NCBI RefSeq assembly: GCF_031581065.1
Contig: NZ_JAVLBN010000054.1
Span: forward strand, 1 to 12,354
Direction of reading: 5' to 3'
Length of the DNA: 12,354 nucleotides
From: Salibacter sp031581065
GTDB taxonomy: Bacteria > Bacteroidota > Bacteroidia > Flavobacteriales_G > Salibacteraceae
Made by a program: the position numbers and the translations under genes. Positions 1-7,617 of this stretch are shown in pieces (the stretch's first letter is position 1; every line of letters starts with the position of its first letter). The notes under the pieces were generated by a model, which worked only from the letters and a program-made list of their open reading frames with translations, searched no databases and had not been told where the DNA came from.

Positions 1-144
1 CCAATTTTTCATTTCTTTTACAACTTCATAATCAGTATTATTATAAGTAAAACTATAGATATTAGCATCGTTTGCACATTGTGACCAAAGTTGGTTTTCA
101 CAAAAAAGAAATCCGAAAAATGAGATAACAAGTAAAATTTTCAT
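1..144 (-). CDS. Secreted protein, N-terminal fragment (possible C-type-lectin-like flavobacterial family)
   Basis: An ATG at 144 on the minus strand opens a frame of 48 codons without a stop that runs off the left edge. The first ~22 residues form a signal peptide: a Lys after Met, a hydrophobic core (ILLVISFFGFLF), then a polar stretch ending near WSQ. The mature start, with Cys23 and the pattern NIYSFTYNNTDYEVVKE followed by a Trp, resembles secreted flavobacterial proteins whose N-terminus carries a C-type-lectin-like fold and whose C-terminus often bears a type IX secretion sorting domain. That resemblance is from memory and rests on few residues; the rest of the protein lies outside the window. 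The coding strand is very AT-rich compared with the ligase operon. Secretion is well supported; the family is only a suggestion. Confidence 0.6.
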   Translation of the reverse strand, partial: MKILLVISFFGFLFCENQLWSQCANDANIYSFTYNNTDYEVVKEMKNW

Positions 145-266
145 TTTTATTTATTTTAAGATTAAAGCTATTTTACAAAATATTTTAAAAATTATCAAAT
201 TTGTTTGTTTTGATTTTATTTAATCAACTCAAGTTACCTTAATCTGTTTATAGTCATGAACTAGCA

Positions 267-285
267 TAAGATTTGCTAAATCTTA
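267..285. repeat. AT-rich inverted repeat in the 145-417 intergenic gap
   Basis: TAAGATTT (267-274) and AAATCTTA (278-285) are perfect 8-bp inverted arms around a GCT loop. A second, mutually exclusive dyad overlaps it: TAGCA (262-266) with TGCTA (274-278). No T-run follows on either strand, so this does not look like an intrinsic terminator. It could be an operator for either flanking gene or chance in AT-rich DNA. The 273-bp gap (145-417) otherwise holds only the 352-379 palindrome; I found no convincing TAnnTTTG promoter for either flanking gene. Confidence 0.35.
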
Positions 286-351
286 GATTATCGTGAAATT
301 GTAGAGTGAAAATTTGGTGATTGGTTTGGTCTGTTGTAGGGGGGATTATCT

Positions 352-379
352 GTGGGGTCGCAAAATTTTTCGACCCCAC
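352..379. repeat. 28-bp near-perfect palindrome with GC-rich arms
   Basis: The arms GTGGGGTCG (352-360) and CGACCCCAC (371-379) are perfect 9-bp inverted repeats. The centre, CAAAATTTTT (361-370), is itself almost symmetric, so 13 of the 14 opposed base pairs match and only C361/T370 break the dyad. As RNA it would form a strong 9-bp stem with a 10-nt loop. No U-tract follows on either strand. It ends 38 bp before the exonuclease start codon, so it would sit in the leader or promoter of the repair operon. A role as a dimeric regulator's operator or a leader hairpin is inference. Confidence 0.6.
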
Positions 380-417
380 TCCTATAAACCTAAATCATCT
401 TCTACTGTTCAATTGAT

Positions 418-1443
418 ATGTCACAAAAACCTTTGCTCAAATTCAATGATAATGGAATTTTTTGCCCCAAAGGTGATTTCTACATCGACCCGTGGCGACC
501 GGTAAAAAAAGCGCTGATCACACACGCCCATGCTGATCACGCCCGGTTTGGCTCTGACCATTACCTCGCCACTAAAGGGTCAAAGGCGATTATGCGCTAC
601 CGATTAGGAGACAACATCAAGCTGGAAACTGTTGAGTACAATGAAATACTTTCGATAAACGGAGTCAAAGTTTCTTTTCACCCTGCCGGACACATCACCG
701 GATCAGCGCAAATTCGTGTGGAATATAAAGGTGAAGTTTGGTTGGTGACTGGCGATTACAAATTGGCAGATGACGGAGTAGCCGAAGCTTTTGAACCGGT
801 AAAATGCAACACCATGATTACCGAGTGTACTTTTGGATTACCCGTGTTCAACTGGCCCGATCAAGACAGTGTTTTTGACGAGATCAACCAATGGTGGCAA
901 AGCAACGCACGAGAAGGAAAAGCTTCATTGCTCATGGCTTATTCACTGGGAAAAGCACAGCGAATCTTCAGACACATCAACCGCGAAATTGGCCCTGTTT
1001 ACACACACGGAGCTATTTTCAACAGCAATGAAATACTGCAACCACAAACCAATTTTGATCTCAGCTCCCAACGAATCACATCAGAAACAAAAAAAGCTGA
1101 ACTGAAAAATGCGTTGATCATTGCTCCGCCATCCGCTATCAATTCCTCCTGGTCGAAAAAATTAAAGCCTTACTCCCTGGGAATCGCCTCGGGTTGGATG
1201 GCTTTGCGCGGAGCCAGGAGGAGACGCGCAGCTGATCGGGGATTCATCTTATCTGACCATGCCGACTGGAAAGAACTGAATGAGACGATTCAACTTTCAC
1301 AGCCTGAAAACATCATTACAACCCACGGATATACCGACATCTTCACCAAATGGCTCAACGATCAGGGTTACAATGCCGTTCAGGAAAAAACTCTCTACAC
1401 CGGGGAAATGGTAGATGAAAAAGAAGATGGAGGCGAAAAATGA
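418..1443 (+). CDS. Ligase-associated DNA exonuclease, metallo-beta-lactamase fold
   Basis: This 341-residue protein belongs to the metallo-beta-lactamase/beta-CASP-like exonucleases encoded beside bacterial ATP-dependent ligases, presumed to trim DNA ends before sealing. The metal-binding motif HAHADH is at residues 36-41. Further probable ligands are His91 in GHITGS, Asp113 in TGDY, Asp280-His281 in LSDHADW and His303 in TTHGY. The opening (a FNDNGIFCPKGDFYIDPW stretch at 9-26) is typical of the family, supporting ATG 418. No Shine-Dalgarno sequence is evident, as is usual in Bacteroidota. The stop overlaps the ligase start by 4 bp (ATGA), so the two are almost certainly co-transcribed and translationally coupled. 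Length and motifs look intact. The family is clear; the exact substrate is not visible from sequence. Confidence 0.93.
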   Translation: MSQKPLLKFNDNGIFCPKGDFYIDPWRPVKKALITHAHADHARFGSDHYLATKGSKAIMRYRLGDNIKLETVEYNEILSINGVKVSFHPAGHITGSAQIRVEYKGEVWLVTGDYKLADDGVAEAFEPVKCNTMITECTFGLPVFNWPDQDSVFDEINQWWQSNAREGKASLLMAYSLGKAQRIFRHINREIGPVYTHGAIFNSNEILQPQTNFDLSSQRITSETKKAELKNALIIAPPSAINSSWSKKLKPYSLGIASGWMALRGARRRRAADRGFILSDHADWKELNETIQLSQPENIITTHGYTDIFTKWLNDQGYNAVQEKTLYTGEMVDEKEDGGEK

Positions 1444-3041
1444 GGTATTTCACCCATCTTTTTTTGACCATCGATCAAACAAATTCCACCTTAAAAAAAA
1501 TAGAAGCTCTTGTTAGGTTTTTAGACGAAGCTCCAGATTGTGACAAGTTGTGGGCTGTGGCACTGTTGGCCGGTAAGCGTCCCAAAAGATCGGTCAGAAC
1601 CAATCAACTGCGCGAGTGGGCGGCTGAGCTGGCGGGTATTCCGTTGTGGCTTTTTGAGGATTCTTATCACGTAGTGGGCGATTTGGCCGAAACGATTGCC
1701 TCCGTACTACCGGCTGATGATTCCGGGTCTGATCGCTCACTTGCCGATTGGATGGCTTTCTTAAAAAATCTCAAAGATAAACCCGATGAAGATAAGAAAG
1801 CAGCTATTAATGAAGCCTGGCTATCGATCAGTAAACACGAGCGATTCGTTTTCAATAAGCTTCTCACTGGCGGTTTTCGCATGGGAGTCTCACAAAAATT
1901 AATGGTCAGAGCACTCAGCAAACACCTCAACGAAGATGAAAACATGGTAGCGCACCGACTCATGGGAAACTGGAAACCGGAAGAAACCAGTTTCCAAAAG
2001 TTGTTAGTCGAAAAAGATGCTGAGGAAGATCTATCCAAACCATATCCATTTTACCTGGCCTATCAGTTAGATAAAGAAGCTGAAAAGCTCGGTAACACAG
2101 CCGACTGGAGTGCCGAATACAAATGGGATGGGATTAGAGGTCAGCTCATTCAACGCGAAGGAACTGTGCATTTGTGGTCTCGGGGTGAAGAGCTCATCAC
2201 TGAACGCTTTCCCGAGTTTACCGATGAAAATAGCGGCATACATCAATCACAACATGACTTTGTGCTCGATGGTGAAATTTTGCCTTTCAGAGATGGCGAG
2301 CCTCTCCCCTTTCAGGTTTTGCAAACTCGGATCGGACGAAAGAAAGTGGGAAAAAAGACACTTGAAAAAGCACCCGTTATTTTAATGGCTTATGATCTAT
2401 TGGAACTCAACGGTGAAGATCTTCGACAGACTCCCTTTTCTGAAAGAAGAGCAAAACTGGAAAAGCTGGTTAAAGAACTGAATTCACCAGTTATTCAATT
2501 GTCAGAACTCATCGAATTTAATTCCTGGAAAAAACTTCAAAAACTGCAGGAAAATTCCCGCGAAGTAAAAGCTGAAGGCATAATGCTCAAGCAAAAGAAA
2601 TCGCCTTACCTGGTGGGTCGCAAAAAGGGTGACTGGTGGAAATGGAAAGTGGATCCATTATTGATCGATGGTGTAATGATCTACGCCATGCGCGGACACG
2701 GCAGACGCGCTAATCTCTACTCTGATTACACTTTTGCTGTGTGGAAAGGAAACGAGCTAATACCGTTTACCAAGGCTTATTCCGGTCTTACCGATAAAGA
2801 AATGCGTGAAGTAGATCGCTTTGTCAAGCATAATACCATCGAGCGTTTTGGTCCGGTACGGAGCGTTCAGCCCGAAATGGTTTTTGAAATCGCCTTTGAA
2901 GGCATTGCCCGGTCCTCAAGGCACAAATCTGGAGTGGCTTTGCGTTTTCCGCGCATCAACCGCATCCGCTACGACAAAAAGCCCGCTGAGGCCAACAAAC
3001 TGGGGGATTTAGAGGATCTGATCGAAATGATTGAAGGGTGA
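1440..3041 (+). CDS. ATP-dependent DNA ligase
   Basis: This 533-residue ligase seals DNA nicks through an enzyme-AMP intermediate. An N-terminal alpha-helical DNA-binding domain spans about 1-200, a nucleotidyltransferase domain about 205-405, and a C-terminal OB-fold about 406-520. Motif I is KWDGIR with the AMP-accepting Lys228. Motif III includes LDGEI (Asp277, Glu279), motif IV AEGIML (Glu379), motif V WWKWK (399-403), and RFPRINRIR at 502-510 resembles motif VI. It starts inside the ATGA shared with the upstream exonuclease stop. It is the ligase type that travels with that exonuclease, and is separate from the NAD-dependent replicative LigA. In many genomes a DEXH helicase and the phosphoesterase PdeM complete the set; here a toxin-antitoxin pair follows 77 bp downstream instead. 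All catalytic motifs are present, so it should be active. Confidence 0.95.
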   Translation: MRYFTHLFLTIDQTNSTLKKIEALVRFLDEAPDCDKLWAVALLAGKRPKRSVRTNQLREWAAELAGIPLWLFEDSYHVVGDLAETIASVLPADDSGSDRSLADWMAFLKNLKDKPDEDKKAAINEAWLSISKHERFVFNKLLTGGFRMGVSQKLMVRALSKHLNEDENMVAHRLMGNWKPEETSFQKLLVEKDAEEDLSKPYPFYLAYQLDKEAEKLGNTADWSAEYKWDGIRGQLIQREGTVHLWSRGEELITERFPEFTDENSGIHQSQHDFVLDGEILPFRDGEPLPFQVLQTRIGRKKVGKKTLEKAPVILMAYDLLELNGEDLRQTPFSERRAKLEKLVKELNSPVIQLSELIEFNSWKKLQKLQENSREVKAEGIMLKQKKSPYLVGRKKGDWWKWKVDPLLIDGVMIYAMRGHGRRANLYSDYTFAVWKGNELIPFTKAYSGLTDKEMREVDRFVKHNTIERFGPVRSVQPEMVFEIAFEGIARSSRHKSGVALRFPRINRIRYDKKPAEANKLGDLEDLIEMIEG

Positions 3042-3074
3042 TACTTGATGATTTTATAAGCAGCAATTCTTACA

Positions 3075-3110
3075 ATACGTATATTTTTTATATTTTTACA
3101 CGTATATTTT
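3075..3110 (+). promoter_or_regulatory. Direct repeats and candidate operator/promoter of the toxin-antitoxin pair
   Basis: ACGTATATTTT occurs at 3077-3087 and again at 3100-3110, 23 bp apart, close to two DNA turns. The first copy overlaps the palindrome ATACGTAT (3075-3082). Three TATATTTT boxes (3080-3087, 3089-3096, 3103-3110) each match 7 of 8 positions of the Bacteroidota -7 element TAnnTTTG, but no well-spaced TTTG -33 box is visible. Repeated sites just before an antitoxin start are typical of autoregulated toxin-antitoxin operons; that this is the binding site is inference. Confidence 0.4.
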
Positions 3111-3118
3111 AAATAGAT

Positions 3119-3367
3119 ATGGACACAAAGCTCACATTGAAACTAAACAAGGATATAATTGAGGAAGCTAAAAAATATGCTTCTCAAAAGAAGATCAGTT
3201 TATCGAAAATTGTAGAATCTTATTTACAGTCACTTATGTCTGATAATAAAGGACACGATTTAGAAATATCTCCTTTTGTTAAAAGTATGTCTACCGGAAC
3301 TAAAATTCCAACTGATATTGACATAAAAGAAAAGTACACTGAGCAACTACTAAAGAAATACAAATAG
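3119..3367 (+). CDS. Antitoxin, DUF6364-like, ribbon-helix-helix type
   Basis: This 82-residue protein resembles the DUF6364 antitoxins paired with PIN toxins in Bacteroidota. The N-terminal strand KLTLKLNK (4-11) is followed by two predicted helices: IIEEAKKYASQKK (13-25) and, after SLSK, IVESYLQSLM. This is the ribbon-helix-helix arrangement expected for a dimeric DNA-binding domain. The C-terminal part (about 43-82) is charged, and such tails usually wrap the toxin and block its active site. It starts at ATG 3119, 8 bp after the second direct repeat, and its TAG stop abuts the toxin ATG with no spacer. The gene is visibly more AT-rich than the ligase upstream, in keeping with a mobile module. 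The pairing is secure; the precise family is from motif recognition only. Confidence 0.8.
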   Translation: MDTKLTLKLNKDIIEEAKKYASQKKISLSKIVESYLQSLMSDNKGHDLEISPFVKSMSTGTKIPTDIDIKEKYTEQLLKKYK

Positions 3368-3781
3368 ATGAGACTATTTCTTGACACTAATGTTATTCTA
3401 GACCTACTTGGTGAACGCGACCCTTATTATGACTCTATAGCAAAATTGGCTACACTTGCAGATAAAGAATTAATTACACTGGTAGCCTCGCCAATCTCAT
3501 TTGCAACAGTAAATTATTTTATCACAAAGTTTGAGTCGGCCAAAATCGCTCAGGAAAAACTGAGAAAGTTTAAAATCATCTGTGAGTTATGTAATCTTGA
3601 TGAACAGATTATTGAAAAAGGCTTAAACTCATCATTTAAAGACTTTGAAGATGCTTTACAGTATTTCAGTGCTGTTGACTCAGACTGTGATATCATCATT
3701 TCAAGAAATGCCAAAGATTTTAAAAAAGCGCTACTTCCCGTTATGACTGCTGGTGAATATTTGATGAGCTATAAGAGTTAA
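3368..3781 (+). CDS. PIN-domain toxin (VapC-like endoribonuclease)
   Basis: This 137-residue protein has the size and motifs of a single PIN domain, a metal-dependent RNase fold used by VapC-type toxins. Asp6 lies in FLDTNVILD, the acidic pair Glu94-Asp95 in DFEDALQ, and the third cluster is DIIISRNAKDF with Asp108, Asn114 and Asp117. Together these supply the usual acidic metal site. The ATG follows the antitoxin stop immediately, which favours coupled translation. The RNA target (tRNA, rRNA or mRNA) cannot be told from sequence. The downstream neighbour is the convergent TonB receptor gene 76 bp away, and I see no clear intrinsic terminator between them. The frame is intact, so the toxin is probably functional and held in check by the upstream antitoxin. 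Confidence 0.87.
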   Translation: MRLFLDTNVILDLLGERDPYYDSIAKLATLADKELITLVASPISFATVNYFITKFESAKIAQEKLRKFKIICELCNLDEQIIEKGLNSSFKDFEDALQYFSAVDSDCDIIISRNAKDFKKALLPVMTAGEYLMSYKS

Positions 3782-3857
3782 TTCCATTACAGCTATAACT
3801 CCTCACTCTACCGGTTTTCTACTTTCACATTATGAGATACGAATGAAGCCTTACCCT

Positions 3858-6269
3858 TTAAAACTTCACTCCAAGTGTAAAATAGAAATTTCGAGGCTTT
3901 GCCGGAATCACTCCCGGTCCGGGATAACCGGTTGCTCTCCTGGTGAAATACTGATTGTTGAATAAGTTGTTCACTCCGGCCTCGGTAACAAGCCATTTGT
4001 ATTTGTATCCTAAAGATAAATCTGAAACCCAGTAGGCCGGGATTTCACCTGCTATAGCTGTTGGCACGGGTTCCTGAGTATTGTAAGCATCGGTGAATTG
4101 AGCATCGTTATAGCTGAATTGATAACTGATCTTAAAATCTTTTCGCTGGTAAGTGATTCCGGTTTTCAACGTCATCGGTGGCACTAATTCAACCTCTTTA
4201 CCTTCAACCAGATTATCTTCGCTGCTCACATACTCAGCCTGCAAGTAAGAGAAATTCACGAAAGTGCGCAACTGGCTTTCAATCGGCTCTGACCGAAACA
4301 GATCAAACCAGTCAATCTCAACAAAACTCTCTACCCCATACGATCGGCTATCACCAACATTGGTGCGGAGTCGCTTTTCGAGGTAGGTTGTACTGTCGAT
4401 AATTGTAAGAAATCCAATGCGGTTGTTGTAAGACAAATAAAACAAACCGATGTCAAAAGTGAGATAAGATGTTGGTTTTCCGCGGTAACCTAGATCGAAA
4501 TTAAACCCTCTCTCATCAGTGATGTTGGGATCTATCACGAAATTGGGGTTATCAACTCTTATATCATTGAAGGTTATCGCCCTGTAGTTTTGTGAAAAAT
4601 TAGCGTAGAGCTCAGTTTTGTTCTTTAGTTTTTGAGAAACTCCCAATCCGCCCAAAACAAATGCACGATTGAGTTCCTTTTCCTCCTCCACTTTTTGAGA
4701 AGCAACTAGTTCACCGGCAGAGTTATATGCTGATTCCTTGTACCAACCATCAGCCCTGGTATTGATGTACTCAAACCGAACGCCCGGAGTAATACTCAAT
4801 TTATCTGTTATCCTGAAAATATTCTCAGCAAAAACTGCTGCATTCCTGCTGGGAAAGTCATAATCTGATCCCTCTAAATCATCAGGGTTGTTGTAGGTAA
4901 AATCATGGTCAGATCCGTTACTGGCCTCTCCCTGCCTACTCTCAGTAAAACCGGCATAAAGCCTTGTACCGATCAATAGATTGGCCGGATTCCCCAAAAA
5001 GTTATAGCGTCTCAAAACTCTTGTTTCGTTGCCTATGTTTTGAAATCCTCCGTAAATCAATGTGCGTTCTTCTCCGTTGTCAATCCGGTTGATGCGCTCT
5101 AAATTTCCCAGTGCCTCTCTGCTGGCCATCAAACCAAAAAAACGTGAATTCAACCGCCATTTATCGCTGATTTTATAATCTGCAGATAGCGAAGCTAAGT
5201 TCCACTTTACTCTGAACCAGTTTCGTTCGCGTTTGCTTTGAGAAGGGTCACGCTCAAACTCATCATCGGTGAGTCCGCCAGGCAGTTGAGAGAGGTAGTG
5301 CATGTAAGTGTACTCAGCACGCAGACTCAGCTTTTCATTGAAATCGTGTTCAATTTGTAAATACCCTGTGTTTTGATCAACCTGTGAGTTAGGTCGCCAA
5401 CCGTTTGTCTGTTTATGTTGGTAAAATCCATAAACACCTGTTTTTCCTTTTCGGTAACCGATGCTGTTAAATGAGTTGAAAAGACCAAATGAGCCTAAAG
5501 TCTGCCTCGATTCCACTTCAAAACCACTTTTAGCTGGAGCTCCATTCATTACAAAATTGAGCATCCCTCCAAACTGAGTTCCGTATTGCAAGCCCGCTGC
5601 TCCACGAACAACTTCAATACGTTCAACTGCTTCTGTTGGCGGAGTGTAATAACTTTCAGGATAACCCAGCGCATCTGCACTGATGTCATAACCGTTTTGG
5701 CGCACATTAAAGTTTGAGGTTCTACTGGGACTCAAACCTCTTGCTCCAATATCGAGCTGCACACCAGCATCTCCACTTTCCCAAATATTTAGACCGGGGA
5801 CTTTCGAAAAAACCTGCCTCGCGTTGTTAACCGCTTTATTTGCCGCCATATCAGCCGGTACTAACACCTCGTTTTTCTTGGCAGCATAAATAGCCACGCC
5901 ATCTACAGCATTTAATCGTTGAATTCCGGTACTCGATGAATCTCCGCCACGAACCGTAACTTCTTTGAGGTTGATGTTTAATCGCTCCAACTTAACCGCT
6001 ACTTTGGTTAATGAGCCCTTCACGTTTACTTCTTTTGAAAGAGACTTGTAACCTTCCACATAAACCACGACCGGATATTTCCCTTCATCACCAAACTCAA
6101 TTGTAACCTTTCCCTTTTTAAGGGGCACAAAACTCTCCTGCGAAGGCAAATAAACCTCACCGTTTAGCTCCACAGATTCAGATCCGCGAACTGTCAACCG
6201 AAGCTCGTGCTGCGCCCAGGATGAGGCACAAACAATACTAGCGATGAGCAAAAGCAGTATTCTCAGCAT
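3858..6269 (-). CDS. TonB-dependent outer-membrane receptor, FecA-like
   Basis: This 803-residue receptor would import a metal complex across the outer membrane using TonB/ExbBD energy. Counting from ATG 6269, a signal peptide spans about 1-20 (RILLLLIASIV core, cut near SWA-Q). A small beta-sandwich domain of carboxypeptidase-regulatory type covers about 21-100. The plug is about 115-240, with GARGL at 176-180 and ERIEVVRGAAGLQYGTQFGG at 216-235, and the barrel runs to a terminal Phe (FTLGVKF). The plug pattern with QNGYDISADALGYPESYYTPP is the FecA-like variety. A TTG 12 bp upstream could also start the frame, but the ATG places a standard signal peptide at the N-terminus. The start lies inside the HTTM gene (32-bp overlap), making this the last gene of the four-gene operon. 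An iron substrate is inferred from the imelysin neighbours; the ligand is not visible. No FecI/FecR regulators are adjacent. Confidence 0.9.
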   Translation of the reverse strand: MLRILLLLIASIVCASSWAQHELRLTVRGSESVELNGEVYLPSQESFVPLKKGKVTIEFGDEGKYPVVVYVEGYKSLSKEVNVKGSLTKVAVKLERLNINLKEVTVRGGDSSSTGIQRLNAVDGVAIYAAKKNEVLVPADMAANKAVNNARQVFSKVPGLNIWESGDAGVQLDIGARGLSPSRTSNFNVRQNGYDISADALGYPESYYTPPTEAVERIEVVRGAAGLQYGTQFGGMLNFVMNGAPAKSGFEVESRQTLGSFGLFNSFNSIGYRKGKTGVYGFYQHKQTNGWRPNSQVDQNTGYLQIEHDFNEKLSLRAEYTYMHYLSQLPGGLTDDEFERDPSQSKRERNWFRVKWNLASLSADYKISDKWRLNSRFFGLMASREALGNLERINRIDNGEERTLIYGGFQNIGNETRVLRRYNFLGNPANLLIGTRLYAGFTESRQGEASNGSDHDFTYNNPDDLEGSDYDFPSRNAAVFAENIFRITDKLSITPGVRFEYINTRADGWYKESAYNSAGELVASQKVEEEKELNRAFVLGGLGVSQKLKNKTELYANFSQNYRAITFNDIRVDNPNFVIDPNITDERGFNFDLGYRGKPTSYLTFDIGLFYLSYNNRIGFLTIIDSTTYLEKRLRTNVGDSRSYGVESFVEIDWFDLFRSEPIESQLRTFVNFSYLQAEYVSSEDNLVEGKEVELVPPMTLKTGITYQRKDFKISYQFSYNDAQFTDAYNTQEPVPTAIAGEIPAYWVSDLSLGYKYKWLVTEAGVNNLFNNQYFTRRATGYPGPGVIPAKPRNFYFTLGVKF

Positions 6270-7617
6270 CGTGCGGTACAATCCAGTTTTTGTGTTTAAA
6301 TGAATCTTCTATTTCGGTCAGATCCCTGTGTGGATCGACAATTAGCTCGCTTCGTTCACCGTTCATCGTAACCCACGACTCACAGCGAACAATGGGATCT
6401 TCAAATCCTTTATCCCTGTAGTAGCTTTCGAGATAATGGGCAAATTGCAAAATCATATCTGGCTGGAAAGCCATTTGTTTCTCCTGGTGCGGATTGAGAA
6501 ACTCACTGTTCACCACTTCGCCTTCTCTGCCGTTTTCTCCATCCTTTACATAAAAAGTGGCTGTTCCGGCTTTTTCTACCAGCATCACACGCCAGGAAAA
6601 GCGATATCCCTGTTCGTTCCAAAACAGGTTGCCTGGATACAGCAAATATCGAAATGGGAATAGCAATTGAAAGGCGAAAAAAACAGCCAGACTATAAAGT
6701 ACAAGTTTGCGGGCTGTTCGGCTCTGACCGTTAAAATTAACTGATGGAGACCATGCAAAACGAACTAAATTTGACAATTTATGCCAGAGTTTTTCGTGCC
6801 ACTTTCCACTCCAAAAGATAAGCACAACACCGGTCATAGCGAGCGGAAAAACACCGATTTCAAAAAAGTAGCTCGTCATGCTGTGAAAAGCTACAATTAC
6901 CCAGTAAACATATGGCCTCAGCTTTTTTGAAAGTAGTAAAAACGGAACTGATACATCGTAGAGCATGCCGGCCCATGAAAAGAGGTATGCCGTGATTTCA
7001 AGACCTAAAAACTGCCCGATTAAAGGAGTGTGCGAATGAGCCGGCAACCAGATTTTGAGCGGCATAGCTTCAAACAACCACGCTTCATTGATTTTGGCGA
7101 TTCCGGCATAGAAATAGACGATTCCAACGAGTAACTGAGGCGCCAGTACGTTCCAATTTTCAACGTATCGAGTAGCTTTGGTTATCCCCCACTTCACATC
7201 AAATGAAAGTTGGCGATGTGCGGGTAAGAAAATCAAGAGCATAGCGAGCAGACTCATAAAGTAGTAGTGATTGAGGTAGTAAGTGAGATCAATCAATTCG
7301 GTATAAGTAAAGAGTACAAAGAAAACCAGCGCGCTCAATCTGTAAAAAGCTCCCAGCATAATGCCTAAAGATACGAGGATCATGACTCCATGAATGGCAT
7401 ACATGGCCCATGGAGCTAATGGTTCTACCCACTCAAAACCGAAATAATGAAAATGAAATTGCGGGTTGATGTAATGATCTTCAATCCATCCCTGAAACCA
7501 AAAACGAATGGTACTAAAAATCATCACTGCACCAAAAAGAACGCGCAGCGTAACCAGCGGATATACCGATACCCGCTGAAAAATTGATTTTTGTATTGAT
7601 TTCTTAATCCCCGTCAC
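6238..7617 (-). CDS. HTTM-domain membrane protein, vitamin-K-dependent gamma-carboxylase-like
   Basis: This 459-residue protein has several hydrophobic segments in the first ~330 residues (for example 20-40, 70-105, 118-132, 160-175, 238-270, 305-327) and a soluble C-terminal part of ~130 residues. It resembles the HTTM family, which includes animal gamma-glutamyl carboxylase. Conserved-looking points are LNHYYFMSLLA (Asn116, His117), YFYAGIAKINEAW with Lys175 at the place of the catalytic Lys of the animal enzyme, FHSMTSYFFEIGVFP (His245) and GYRFSWRVMLVEK (337-349). Bacterial members are mostly of unknown function. GTG 7617 is chosen because the only other early Met lies inside the first membrane segment. 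It overlaps the imelysin gene by 14 bp and the receptor gene by 32 bp, so all three are probably coupled. Carboxylase activity is a possibility, not shown. Confidence 0.85.
   Translation of the reverse strand: MTGIKKSIQKSIFQRVSVYPLVTLRVLFGAVMIFSTIRFWFQGWIEDHYINPQFHFHYFGFEWVEPLAPWAMYAIHGVMILVSLGIMLGAFYRLSALVFFVLFTYTELIDLTYYLNHYYFMSLLAMLLIFLPAHRQLSFDVKWGITKATRYVENWNVLAPQLLVGIVYFYAGIAKINEAWLFEAMPLKIWLPAHSHTPLIGQFLGLEITAYLFSWAGMLYDVSVPFLLLSKKLRPYVYWVIVAFHSMTSYFFEIGVFPLAMTGVVLIFWSGKWHEKLWHKLSNLVRFAWSPSVNFNGQSRTARKLVLYSLAVFFAFQLLFPFRYLLYPGNLFWNEQGYRFSWRVMLVEKAGTATFYVKDGENGREGEVVNSEFLNPHQEKQMAFQPDMILQFAHYLESYYRDKGFEDPIVRCESWVTMNGERSELIVDPHRDLTEIEDSFKHKNWIVPHDAENTAFAHR

Noticed and set aside
314..505. 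63-codon open frame overlapping the exonuclease start
   Set aside because: It spans the palindrome and then runs out of frame with the real gene; no start signal, domain or plausible composition.
1667..2038. 123-codon minus-strand open frame inside the ligase gene
   Set aside because: It is antisense to a ligase with all motifs intact, is rich in Ser and Arg as shadow frames often are, and has no recognisable domain or signals.
3782..3857. Bidirectional terminator between the convergent toxin and TonB receptor genes
   Set aside because: Neither strand shows a stem of useful length followed by a T-run in this 76-bp gap.
6270..6281. TTG start four codons upstream for the TonB receptor
   Set aside because: ATG 6269 gives a standard signal peptide and is the stronger start codon; the TTG adds only four residues and has no visible ribosome-binding site.
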